From Clostridiales bacterium (lineage in GTDB: Bacteria; Bacillota; Clostridia; Peptostreptococcales; Acidaminobacteraceae): 41,359 bases of DNA. Below are positions 1 through 8,413 of the stretch, piece by piece (within the stretch, counting starts at the first letter, position 1; each line of letters opens with the position of its first letter). The translations under genes and the position numbers were made by a program. Below the pieces are notes generated by a model, which was not told the origin of the DNA, made no database searches, and worked only from the letters and a program-made list of their open reading frames with translations. The stretch spans positions 1 through 41,359 of the forward strand of contig JASUTA010000002.1 in NCBI GenBank assembly GCA_030445805.1. The letters run 5' to 3'.

Positions 1-40
1 TAAGGGTGCCCATAAATGATTTTTTTCCATTATAATATAT

Positions 41-82
41 GATAAAATAAAATTCAAGGCGACCGAGAGAGTCGCCTTGAAT
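41..82 (-). terminator. Rho-independent terminator for the trxB-like operon
   Basis: Perfect 12-bp stem ATTCAAGGCGAC (52-63) / GTCGCCTTGAAT (71-82), followed on the minus strand by TTTTATTTTA. Confidence 0.85.
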
Positions 83-132
83 CCAAATGGTTTTTAACAA
101 TGTGCAGTTGTTAAATCCTTATATTGCCGTCC

Positions 133-1359
133 TTATAAAGCCGCGTTGATGGTTGCTTCATCAAGGGTATAGATTTTTTCTGAGATTTCTCCGCCTTTTG
201 TGATGACAACGGCAGGGACTTGGTCAACTTTCAGTTTCAGAGCAAGACCGTTTGATTTGTAGACATCAATGCGGTTGACAGCGATATTGCCTGCATGTTG
301 ATGCTCGATTTTTTCGATGGTTGCAAGGAACTCTCTTGCAGTGGCATCGATGGCATTGTAAACATAGATGAGGCCCGGTTTTTCGGATTGCATAATCTTT
401 GTATCAAAGATTTCTTTTTCCGCGATGTAGCGCTCTGCCGCTGTTCCGGCAATGGCACCGTCGCCGACTGCCGTCGCGATTTGTTTGAGCCATTTGTCTG
501 TAACGTCACCGATGGCGAATACGCCTTCGATACCGGTTTCTTTTTTCTCATTAACCGTGATGTATCTGTTTCGAGTCAAAGGCAATTGACCTTCAAAAAG
601 TTCCGTATTCGGGAGATATCCGATAAATTCGAAGCAGTTATCGCAGTCCACCGGAATTTCTTCTTCTGTTTTGACATTTTTGAGGACAACCGTCTTCAAA
701 TGTGCTTCATCGCCTTCGAAGCGTTTTACGACGCTGTTCCATACGAAATCCATTTTAGGATTGGCGAGAGCCGCTTCACGTGCGATTTCGTTACAGTCCA
801 TTTTACCTTCGTCATGCATAACCGAAACGGTTACTTTGCTTGCGAATTTTGTCAGGAACATACCTTCTTCAATAGCGGCATCTCCCGAACCGATGACGAC
901 GACATGTTTGCCGGTATTGGCAGCCGCATCACAAGTTGCACAGAAACTGATCCCTTTATCGAAGAGGAATTGTTCTTCGTTTTCTCCGCCCGTTGTTCTC
1001 GGACGACCGCCTGTTGCGATGATAACTGCTTTGGCAAGATATTTGTTTCTGAACGTTTCAACGACTTTTTCTTCGCCTTCGAGCGTAACGCTTGATACGG
1101 CAGTCAATTTGAATTCAACGCCGAGTTTTTTGGCTTGTGCTTTCATGAGATCCGTGATGGCTTCGCCTTTCGGTGCATCAGGAAATCCAGGATAGTTTGC
1201 GATTTCATTTGTGTATGTAGCGAGGCCGCCTACGAGTGCTTTTTCGAGAAGCAACGTTTTGAGGCGTGCACGGCCGGCGTAGATGCCGGCACTGAGGCCG
1301 GCAGGACCGCCACCTATGATAACCACGTCATAATTTTCTACTTTCTTTTCTCGACTCAT
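133..1359 (-). CDS. Thioredoxin reductase-like FAD-dependent oxidoreductase with a C-terminal thioredoxin-fold extension
   Basis: 408 aa; N-terminal GGGPAG dinucleotide-binding motif, FCATCDA redox CxxC, second nucleotide-binding motif VIGSGDAAIEEG, C-terminal FAIGDV; extension with cis-Pro-like QVPAVV. Confidence 0.9.
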   Translation of the reverse strand: MSREKKVENYDVVIIGGGPAGLSAGIYAGRARLKTLLLEKALVGGLATYTNEIANYPGFPDAPKGEAITDLMKAQAKKLGVEFKLTAVSSVTLEGEEKVVETFRNKYLAKAVIIATGGRPRTTGGENEEQFLFDKGISFCATCDAAANTGKHVVVIGSGDAAIEEGMFLTKFASKVTVSVMHDEGKMDCNEIAREAALANPKMDFVWNSVVKRFEGDEAHLKTVVLKNVKTEEEIPVDCDNCFEFIGYLPNTELFEGQLPLTRNRYITVNEKKETGIEGVFAIGDVTDKWLKQIATAVGDGAIAGTAAERYIAEKEIFDTKIMQSEKPGLIYVYNAIDATAREFLATIEKIEHQHAGNIAVNRIDVYKSNGLALKLKVDQVPAVVITKGGEISEKIYTLDEATINAAL

Positions 1360-1377
1360 TTTTTCTCCTCCGTGGTG

Positions 1378-1938
1378 TTACATAAAGAATTTTACGAGCA
1401 GTTTACTTCCGACGATTGCACCGAAGAACATGCCGACTGCAAACACCCATCCGGAGAGGGAGAGTGAAGCGATGCCGCTGTAAAGTGCGCCGATGTTACA
1501 TCCGAAAGCAAGTCTTGCGCCGTAGCCCATCAATAAACCGCCGATAACGGCCGCGATGATTTGGCGTACGGATTTGATTTTCTTAACTTTAAACCCTGAA
1601 GCGAGTAATGTCGCAGCCAGTGCGCCGGCAATAATGCCGAAGTTTCTCCAGCTTTCACCGTGATTCAAGATGCCTGCCGCCAGCGTTGATTGAGCGCCGG
1701 AGCTTGCAAAGTAGTACCATTTGTCTACACTGCCGCCGAGTCCCTGATAGATCCAAGCGCCCCAATAAGCGAGTGTGCCCGAAACGCCCCACGGATTTTT
1801 GGTTGCCGCAAGTGTGACAATTTGAAACAGCGAAAGGAGAACTGCTGCAGTAACATAAGTAAAAGGATTCTTCAACCACTTAATGTAGTATTCATTTTTC
1901 TTGACGCGATCGAAGAATTTCGTATTTGACTTTTCCAA
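1378..1938 (-). CDS. YeeE/YedE family (TsuA-like) membrane protein, half-size
   Basis: 186 aa, hydrophobic, carries the family motif GARLAFGCNIGALYSG. Confidence 0.85.
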   Translation of the reverse strand: MEKSNTKFFDRVKKNEYYIKWLKNPFTYVTAAVLLSLFQIVTLAATKNPWGVSGTLAYWGAWIYQGLGGSVDKWYYFASSGAQSTLAAGILNHGESWRNFGIIAGALAATLLASGFKVKKIKSVRQIIAAVIGGLLMGYGARLAFGCNIGALYSGIASLSLSGWVFAVGMFFGAIVGSKLLVKFFM

Positions 1939-1961
1939 AACTTACACCTCCGTAGTAGGGG

Positions 1962-2189
1962 CTATTTTGTTTTCTCGATGATGACTTCCCATTCGCCGTC
2001 GTCTACTTCTTCAACTTCAACATTGTGACCGTCTTTGCGTGCCCATTCAGGAACGTTTTTCATTGCACAGCTATGGTCGAGTTGGACGATAAGTACATCG
2101 CCTACTTCCATTTCGTTTAATTTGTTTTGCGCCTTTACCAAAGGTACCGGACAAGCTTCACCCAAGCAATCTAATACGACTTCTTTCAT
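1962..2189 (-). CDS. TusA/SirA-family sulfur carrier protein
   Basis: 75 aa from the internal start MKEVVLDCLGEACPVPLVKAQ; CPxP motif. The longer ORF start (2273) is less likely. Confidence 0.9.
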   Translation of the reverse strand: MKEVVLDCLGEACPVPLVKAQNKLNEMEVGDVLIVQLDHSCAMKNVPEWARKDGHNVEVEEVDDGEWEVIIEKTK

Positions 2190-2308
2190 TTTTCGTTCCT
2201 CCGTTTTTTTTATTTTTTTAGATTCACCCATTGATTTGGGTCCCATTAACGTAATAAGATTAAACTGAAACAAAATTTAATGCTCAAATTCAGATTAAAG
2301 ACTCACTC

Positions 2309-2992
2309 TTAGTGAGATGCGCCTCTCTTTTTCTCATATTGTTCTGCAATGATGTAAAGTGCAGCGAGTAAGAGAAGCTGTAAAAGTACAGCACCCATCC
2401 AGCCGAAAACATCGGGCAGGAAGATTGAAGGGCCTTTGCTGATGAAGTGTTCTTTCCACCATCCGAAATCATGTGCGCCCCAGAGGGAGCCGATGATGAA
2501 GAACACAAGTGCGATGGTGTTCATGATAAAGCCTTCTCCGACACGCATCAGCGTTCCGGAAGCACATCCGCCGGCGATGACCATTCCGATACCGAACATG
2601 AAAGCGCCTACGAGAGTCGCTAAACTGATCGGTACGACATATCCCATACCCGGGATTGCAAGTCCTGCCTGAGCATAACCATATTTGATTGCCGTAAAGC
2701 CGATGGTTGTAATGGCCAGTGCAATAATGACGGCACGCGTCAGCGAAGTTCCGCCTGTCAAATAAGGATCACGCATGGATGCTGTGAAACAAAAACGCCC
2801 TTTTTGGAGAATGAATCCGAAGGCACAGCCGGTTAGCCAGAAAAATGCAACAGTTTGTGAGTGGGTATTGAGCCAAACCGCGATTACCGCGATCAGGACA
2901 ACCACCAACACGCCAAACGGAATTTGATTTTTCTTTGGCTTGCGACTTGCCGAAGAACGTCTTGAAGAAGCTCTGGTAGTTTGTTCAGCCAT
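2309..2992 (-). CDS. YeeE/YedE family (TsuA-like) membrane protein, second half
   Basis: 228 aa from MAEQTTRAS; motifs KGRFCFTASMRD and IAGGCASGTLMRVGEG. The longer ORF (to 3235) would run into the lysR gene. Confidence 0.85.
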   Translation of the reverse strand: MAEQTTRASSRRSSASRKPKKNQIPFGVLVVVLIAVIAVWLNTHSQTVAFFWLTGCAFGFILQKGRFCFTASMRDPYLTGGTSLTRAVIIALAITTIGFTAIKYGYAQAGLAIPGMGYVVPISLATLVGAFMFGIGMVIAGGCASGTLMRVGEGFIMNTIALVFFIIGSLWGAHDFGWWKEHFISKGPSIFLPDVFGWMGAVLLQLLLLAALYIIAEQYEKKRGASH

Positions 2993-3092
2993 TTGTTCAC
3001 ACTCCTGAAATAAAAAGTTTGCTATACTCTTAACAATCTCACACCAATATGATACCATTGAATTGGATTGAATGACCAATTGCAATTCTGAA

Positions 3093-3113
3093 TCAGTATA
3101 AGAAAAACTGATA
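3093..3113. promoter_or_regulatory. Candidate LysR operator: dyad ATCAGT-N9-ACTGAT containing ATAAGAAAAACTGATA
   Basis: Perfect 6-bp inverted arms in the intergenic region between divergent yeeE/yedE and lysR; near-identical 16-mer recurs at 8273-8288. Confidence 0.5.
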
Positions 3114-3161
3114 CCCAATGTTTTAAAAATGAGGCATGATATAAAGGGAAAGAGGTGAAAT

Positions 3162-4061
3162 ATGAATCTAGTTGCACTTGAGTACTTTAGAGAAGTCGTA
3201 GAGACAAAGAGCATTTCAAAGGTTGCTTCCAACAAACATATCTCACAGTCCGCGCTCAGTCAGAACATTCAAAAACTTGAAGACGAACTGGGATATCAAT
3301 TGCTGGAACGCAGCAATAAAGGGGTTGCACCGACCGAGGCAGGACGAATTTTGTTTACCTACTCGGGCACGATTCTCCGCATCTATAACAAGATGATGGA
3401 GGAATTGGACTCACTTCAGCACAGTGTTGAAAATATTAGAATTAACGGATATCTGTCTTTAGTGGACTATTCGTTGCCCTGTGTGCTCTACAAAGTAAAA
3501 AAACGGTACCCGAAGTATAATTTCGAAATGCAGACAAAGTCCAATGCCGATTCAATAACAGATCTCCTCAATGAGTTGACCGACCTTTGTTTTATTACGG
3601 AGGAACCTGTTGACGATCGGTTGGAATATGCGCGAATCGGAAAGGAACGCATTGTACTCGTCGCCAATTACGGGTCTAAAATTCCGGACCGAATCGATGT
3701 CAATGAACTTCAGCATTATGAAATGGTTCTATTGGACGATCAGGCACTGAATATCTCCATGTTCTTAAAACAGCAACTAAAAAAAGCCGGATTATCGCTT
3801 GAACAAATTCACATCATGTTCAAAGTCGATTCGATTCCGGCGGCCAAATCATCGGTCAGCAACAATTTGGGCATTTGCTTTTTGCCTTACATGTCCGTCA
3901 AGAAAGAGCTTTATGAAAAACGTTTAAAGCGCATCGAAGTCGAGAATTTCAACTTGGATTACGATATCTACCTCGTCGCTCGCAGACGTTGCGACAGAGA
4001 GCGTGCCATAACGGACATCTATAACTTTTTTATTGAAAATGGCGAAAAAGATTTTTGTTAA
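3162..4061 (+). CDS. LysR family transcriptional regulator
   Basis: 299 aa; N-terminal wHTH MNLVALEYFREVVETKSISKVASNKHISQSALSQNIQKLEDELGYQLLERSNKG. Confidence 0.92.
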   Translation: MNLVALEYFREVVETKSISKVASNKHISQSALSQNIQKLEDELGYQLLERSNKGVAPTEAGRILFTYSGTILRIYNKMMEELDSLQHSVENIRINGYLSLVDYSLPCVLYKVKKRYPKYNFEMQTKSNADSITDLLNELTDLCFITEEPVDDRLEYARIGKERIVLVANYGSKIPDRIDVNELQHYEMVLLDDQALNISMFLKQQLKKAGLSLEQIHIMFKVDSIPAAKSSVSNNLGICFLPYMSVKKELYEKRLKRIEVENFNLDYDIYLVARRRCDRERAITDIYNFFIENGEKDFC

Positions 4062-4084
4062 ATCAGAAATTTAAGATCAGAAAC

Positions 4085-4306
4085 TTAAGGTGTTTTTGTG
4101 ATGGTTATTTCCCAAACACCGTTGATGACTTCTTCGATTTCATAAGAGAAAGGGCTTTTCGAAAGATATTCGCGAATGCTTTCGATGACGCAGCTGTGAT
4201 CGACGACCATCTGAAAAGTTTCTCCGGGGGCGGTATGTGTGAGCTCATTTTGCATTTTGAGCATGGGAATCGGGCAAATATCGCCAAAACAATCAATTTT
4301 TTTCAT
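4085..4306 (-). CDS. TusA/SirA-family sulfur carrier protein (second copy)
   Basis: 73 aa; MKKIDCFGDICPIPMLKMQNEL with CPxP motif. Confidence 0.88.
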   Translation of the reverse strand: MKKIDCFGDICPIPMLKMQNELTHTAPGETFQMVVDHSCVIESIREYLSKSPFSYEIEEVINGVWEITITKTP

Positions 4307-4369
4307 GAACTGCCCTCCTTGTTATCGCCATTTTAGCAAATTTTTTTTGTACTTTCAATGGAGGCGTTT

Positions 4370-5110
4370 ATGCTTTATTCTATTGTCGTGCCTGTTTTTA
4401 ACAGCTCGGCATCATTAGGAAAACTGATTACGGAGATCAGAGACCATTTCGGTGAGGCATTTTGCGATGCGGCATCGGATATTGAGGTGCTGCTTATCGA
4501 CGATGCCAGCTCGGATGACAGTTGGCGGATTATTAAGCGGCTTGCAAATAAATATCACATGATCCATCCCATGCGCATGTCCCAAAACGTTGGGCAGCAG
4601 CGGGCCCTTTATTATGGCCTACTCGCCGCAAGGGGAGAATATGCCATCACAATTGACGATGATTTGCAGCATGATATCCGAGAAGTGGACAAGATGCTGG
4701 AACTTGCCAAGGAAGGCTGTGATCTGGTATTTGGCGTTTACGACAATTATGGAGAGCACGGTATAAGACATCTCGGATCCAAGTGGATCGGGTCGTTTTT
4801 CAGACGGAATTATCCCCAGCTTGAGGGCAATCGCGTCAGCAGTTATCGGCTGATTCAGCGCTCACTTTATCTACAATTGAAACCTTGCCCGGGGCATTTC
4901 GTTTATTTAAGCGCCGAACTTCTGCCTTATGCCTGCAAGACGGGTAATGTAAAAATATCTCGGAGACGACGCGCTTACGGACACTCCGGATATACACTGA
5001 GAAAATGTATAGCAATTGGTATTCGATTGAATTTTCATTATGGGTTGATGAGAAAACTGCCGTTTCCCGAGAGGAAAGGTGAGCATTCGGAGATACCCAG
5101 GAGGCGGTAA
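4370..5110 (+). CDS. Family 2 glycosyltransferase (polyprenyl-phosphate glycosyltransferase-like)
   Basis: MLYSIVVPVFNSSASLGKLITEI, DDASSDDSW, ITIDDDLQH motifs; GGAGG upstream of ATG 4370. Confidence 0.88.
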   Translation: MLYSIVVPVFNSSASLGKLITEIRDHFGEAFCDAASDIEVLLIDDASSDDSWRIIKRLANKYHMIHPMRMSQNVGQQRALYYGLLAARGEYAITIDDDLQHDIREVDKMLELAKEGCDLVFGVYDNYGEHGIRHLGSKWIGSFFRRNYPQLEGNRVSSYRLIQRSLYLQLKPCPGHFVYLSAELLPYACKTGNVKISRRRRAYGHSGYTLRKCIAIGIRLNFHYGLMRKLPFPERKGEHSEIPRRR

Positions 5111-5113
5111 AAC

Positions 5114-6361
5114 ATGCGCATGCTGATGGTAGGTGCGGGAAGTTGTCAAATAAGCGGAATCAAGCGACTGAAAGCCATGGGCATCGAAGTCGTCGCCGCA
5201 GACTACAATGAACGGACACCGGGGAAAGAAATGGCGGATTTTGCGGTTTTGGCAGATGCTTTTGATGCAGGTGCCATTGCAAAAACCGCAGCAGACTATG
5301 CCGTTGACGGCATTATGACAATGGGAACGGACCAGCCGGTGCTCTCTGTGATGCGTTCGGCCAATGCGCTCGGACTCAGCGCCAGTCTTTCTGACGAAAC
5401 GGCCCTTTGGGTCACCAATAAAAAATATATGAAACAACGCTTTACGGCATTTGATATCCCGACGGTGCCTTATCAGATATTGACCCGTCCGGATGAACCG
5501 ATTGCAATAAAAGGGCCGTATGTGACCAAGCCGTTTGACTCTCAGGGACAACGCGGCATTTTTCTTTTAAAGGAGCCGGGGGCGGTGCGGTCGCACTTTG
5601 AAAAGGTTCTGCGCTATTCAAGAGAAAAAGAAATTCTGATTGAATCTTTTTATCCGAGTGATGAAGTGACTGTCAGCGGATGGGTTTCAGACGCAAGGGT
5701 ACACGTGCTCACTCTGACGGATCGCGTGACATTTGATCCTGAAGCACACATCGGCGTATGTGTGGCACACGAATACCCGTCGATTTATGCAGAATCGCAC
5801 GGAGAAGAAATATTGGCTCTGACAGAGCGAATTTGTAAGGTGTTCGGCATCGAAGACGGTCCGATTTATTTTCAGATGTTGATCGGTTCGGAGGGCATTT
5901 GCGTCAATGAAATTGCCTGCCGACTCGGTGGGGCCTATGAAGATATCAGTATTCCGTGGGCCACCGGCGTGGATGTTTTGGACCTTCAGATCAAAACGGC
6001 ACTCGGTATAAAAGAGGCTTTTTCGGTGCTGAATCCCTATTGCGGATCCGGACTTTCGCTGCATGTTCCTAAAAAATATTTCAGTACGCAACTCTTTTTT
6101 TGCAGACCCGGGAAAATTGAAGAAATGCCGACTCTTGAATCGATAGAAGCATTGCCGTTTGTCGTTTCGGCGGGCTATAACATCAAGGCCGGCGATGATA
6201 TGGAATCGATAGAAAACGCTTCTCAACGCGTCGGATTTGCGGTGGTCGTCGGAGCGAGCGAAACGGAAATTCAAAAAAATATTGATTTATTTTATGAAAA
6301 AATGGCCATCAAAAATTCGCAGGGAGAAAATTTAGTAATAAAAAGACACCGCAACAGATAA
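5114..6361 (+). CDS. ATP-grasp domain protein (carbamoyl-phosphate synthase large subunit/carboxylate-amine ligase-like)
   Basis: 415 aa; MRMLMVGAGSCQISGIKRLKAMGIEVVAADYN, KPFDSQGQRGIFLL, VNEIACRLGGAYED. Confidence 0.82.
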   Translation: MRMLMVGAGSCQISGIKRLKAMGIEVVAADYNERTPGKEMADFAVLADAFDAGAIAKTAADYAVDGIMTMGTDQPVLSVMRSANALGLSASLSDETALWVTNKKYMKQRFTAFDIPTVPYQILTRPDEPIAIKGPYVTKPFDSQGQRGIFLLKEPGAVRSHFEKVLRYSREKEILIESFYPSDEVTVSGWVSDARVHVLTLTDRVTFDPEAHIGVCVAHEYPSIYAESHGEEILALTERICKVFGIEDGPIYFQMLIGSEGICVNEIACRLGGAYEDISIPWATGVDVLDLQIKTALGIKEAFSVLNPYCGSGLSLHVPKKYFSTQLFFCRPGKIEEMPTLESIEALPFVVSAGYNIKAGDDMESIENASQRVGFAVVVGASETEIQKNIDLFYEKMAIKNSQGENLVIKRHRNR

Positions 6362-6376
6362 CGGTGTCTTTTTTAT
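6341..6376. terminator. Bidirectional intrinsic terminator
   Basis: AAAAGACACCG (6341-6351) / CGGTGTCTTTT (6362-6372), then T run; between convergent genes. Confidence 0.85.
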
Positions 6377-6400
6377 ATAATCGACCTTAAGCGCCGAGTG

Positions 6401-8095
6401 CTATTCATTTTTCGATTCATCGGGAAGGACGCGATAAATACGGGTTTCCCAAGGATAGGTGCCGACATATTTGGCAATCCGCATGCCGTAGGTGGGGTCA
6501 TCAATGGCGGCGACGAGTGTTGTTCGCTCATCAATAAAGGCATGAAGTGCCGGCATAAAATCCAACGTACCGTAAATGAAATCCCATCGCGGGCTGGTTT
6601 GTTCCATGTACCCCATTTCATCGTGAAGGACGATGTATTCAATCCCCCGGGCTTCAATATACTCCGATAGGGAAAGTCCGTTTTCTTCAAGCAGAGCCAA
6701 GTTGCGAATGTCGTAAAACGCATAGGGATCAAAGCCTTCGATGACGTTGATATTGGAAAGTTGAATGGCATCGGCAGGGATGATTTCATGCAAAGCGGCA
6801 AGGGTTTCGGCATAACCGCGCTGATAGGGTTGGGCGTCAAAATAAGATTGCAGGTCTTGTCTCAAACCCAAAAGTGAAAGGCTCACCAAAAGCCCACAGA
6901 GGATATAAGTCCATTTTGCGGAAGCGATTTGCGCTCGCATATCGGATGGAAGGAACCGACCCGTTAATTTGAAGAGGCTTTGTAAGGCGGATGCGGTGAG
7001 TAAAAGTCCGAAAGGAAAGAGAAAGACAACGGACGTCTGGTTGTACCGGCCGATAATGAGTAGTCCCGCAAGGAGGGCGATAAAGGCGGCCGTATCCATT
7101 TGCAGTGCGGACAAATCAATCTCTGAATGATTTTGGCGACGCAGAAAATAAACGGTTAGGAGGCAAACAGAAACCGCGAGTGCCGCTGTGAAAACCGTCA
7201 ATTCCGTGCGGATATCAAAGAGGTCATAAGTGCCGCCGATGCGATAGTAAAGTTTATACCAGAACCAAAAAAATCCTGTGAGCCGTGAAGTGGCTTGAAT
7301 TTCTATTCCCAGCGAAGCGCCGTAGGAAAAATACTCCGAGAGGAGATGCGGATTCCACCGGTAGCCGATAATCAGGTACAGTGCGGCGCCGGATGCAACG
7401 AGAGCAAAGAACGTCACCAATGACCGCAACGGTCTCTTGCCGGACAGTACCTGGATGCCCATGACGGCGAAAAAGACGGCTGCAATCAGAAAACTGTTGG
7501 GGTGAACGCCGATTCCGAGACACACCAACAGCGCAGGAAACCAAGCTTTCCCGTTTGGACGGCTCAGAGAAAAAAATCCGATAAGCACGAGCATAAGAAT
7601 AATCATATCTTGGCGTCCGAATCTGGAAGCGTACAGCCACTGCACATTGAGCGCGAGAACGATGGTCAGCACAGAGGCGATCAAATGGCCCCCGGAGGTA
7701 TTCGAAAACCGCGTCAGTGCCGTTTTGTAGAAAGCGATGAGCGCGGCCGAAGCGGCGAGAAGCGATAAAAATCGCATGGCAAAAGCCGTATTTCCCAAAA
7801 TGGAAATCACGCCGGATTCCATGAGCAGATAGAGCCACCGAAAAGGATGTATAACGCGTGGATAGAGGTCGAAAAAGGGTTCTGTGACTTTGAAAGTACC
7901 TTCATGCATAAAGGCTTCGGCAGTTCCGAGAAGCCAGAGCTCATCCGAATGAATCCTCGGAAATTCGAGAAGCGTCAATCCGTTGATGACTAAAAAAGCC
8001 CCGACAATCAAAAAAATCGGAAAAAACGTTTGCCATCGGATTTTGAAACGGTGGCGATCGGCGATGGGATTAAAAAAATGAGCGAATAATTTCAT
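6401..8095 (-). CDS. GT39/ArnT-like membrane glycosyltransferase (dolichyl/polyprenyl-P-mannose type)
   Basis: 564 aa, multi-TM; N-terminal LLEFPRIHSDELWLLGTAEAFMHEG resembles PMT/ArnT loop-1 acidic motif. Confidence 0.75.
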   Translation of the reverse strand: MKLFAHFFNPIADRHRFKIRWQTFFPIFLIVGAFLVINGLTLLEFPRIHSDELWLLGTAEAFMHEGTFKVTEPFFDLYPRVIHPFRWLYLLMESGVISILGNTAFAMRFLSLLAASAALIAFYKTALTRFSNTSGGHLIASVLTIVLALNVQWLYASRFGRQDMIILMLVLIGFFSLSRPNGKAWFPALLVCLGIGVHPNSFLIAAVFFAVMGIQVLSGKRPLRSLVTFFALVASGAALYLIIGYRWNPHLLSEYFSYGASLGIEIQATSRLTGFFWFWYKLYYRIGGTYDLFDIRTELTVFTAALAVSVCLLTVYFLRRQNHSEIDLSALQMDTAAFIALLAGLLIIGRYNQTSVVFLFPFGLLLTASALQSLFKLTGRFLPSDMRAQIASAKWTYILCGLLVSLSLLGLRQDLQSYFDAQPYQRGYAETLAALHEIIPADAIQLSNINVIEGFDPYAFYDIRNLALLEENGLSLSEYIEARGIEYIVLHDEMGYMEQTSPRWDFIYGTLDFMPALHAFIDERTTLVAAIDDPTYGMRIAKYVGTYPWETRIYRVLPDESKNE

Positions 8096-8272
8096 AAGTG
8101 GACCCTTTCTTGCTATATATTGTTTTCAAAACGGAACAAATCCTGATATTTAAAGGCCTTTCACGCACTGGTTTTCAAACATTTTTATTTTATAATTCTA
8201 TCATAATTGCTTTTCTAAAGGGGAAAAAACAAATGAATGTTAAAAAAGTATCATTCTAATAAAGAATGCTGC

Positions 8273-8288
8273 ATAAGTAAAACTGATA
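8273..8288 (+). promoter_or_regulatory. Candidate LysR half-operator ATAAGTAAAACTGATA upstream of the rhodanese genes
   Basis: 15/16 identical to 3098-3113; lies about 21 nt before TATAAT at 8310-8315. Confidence 0.45.
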
Positions 8289-8413
8289 ACTATTTTTTGG
8301 AGCTTAGCGTATAATAAGAGCGTGAAGTGTGAAAAAATTGACGTACTTCATTGTCTATTAATTAACAATATACTCCAAAGAACAATCTCACAAATTCGTT
8401 TATGGAGGTCAAT

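Noticed and set aside
295-1095. Long + strand ORF (266 aa) opposite the trxB-like gene
   Set aside because: Antisense shadow ORF with low-complexity Phe/Cys-rich translation; the minus strand has clear family motifs.
4907-5551. 214-aa minus-strand ORF opposite the GT2 and ATP-grasp genes
   Set aside because: Antisense to two well-supported genes; no recognisable domain.
7254-7838. 194-aa minus-strand ORF in another frame of the GT39-like gene
   Set aside because: Same strand, alternative frame, Arg/His-rich translation without motifs; the 564-aa frame is the real gene.
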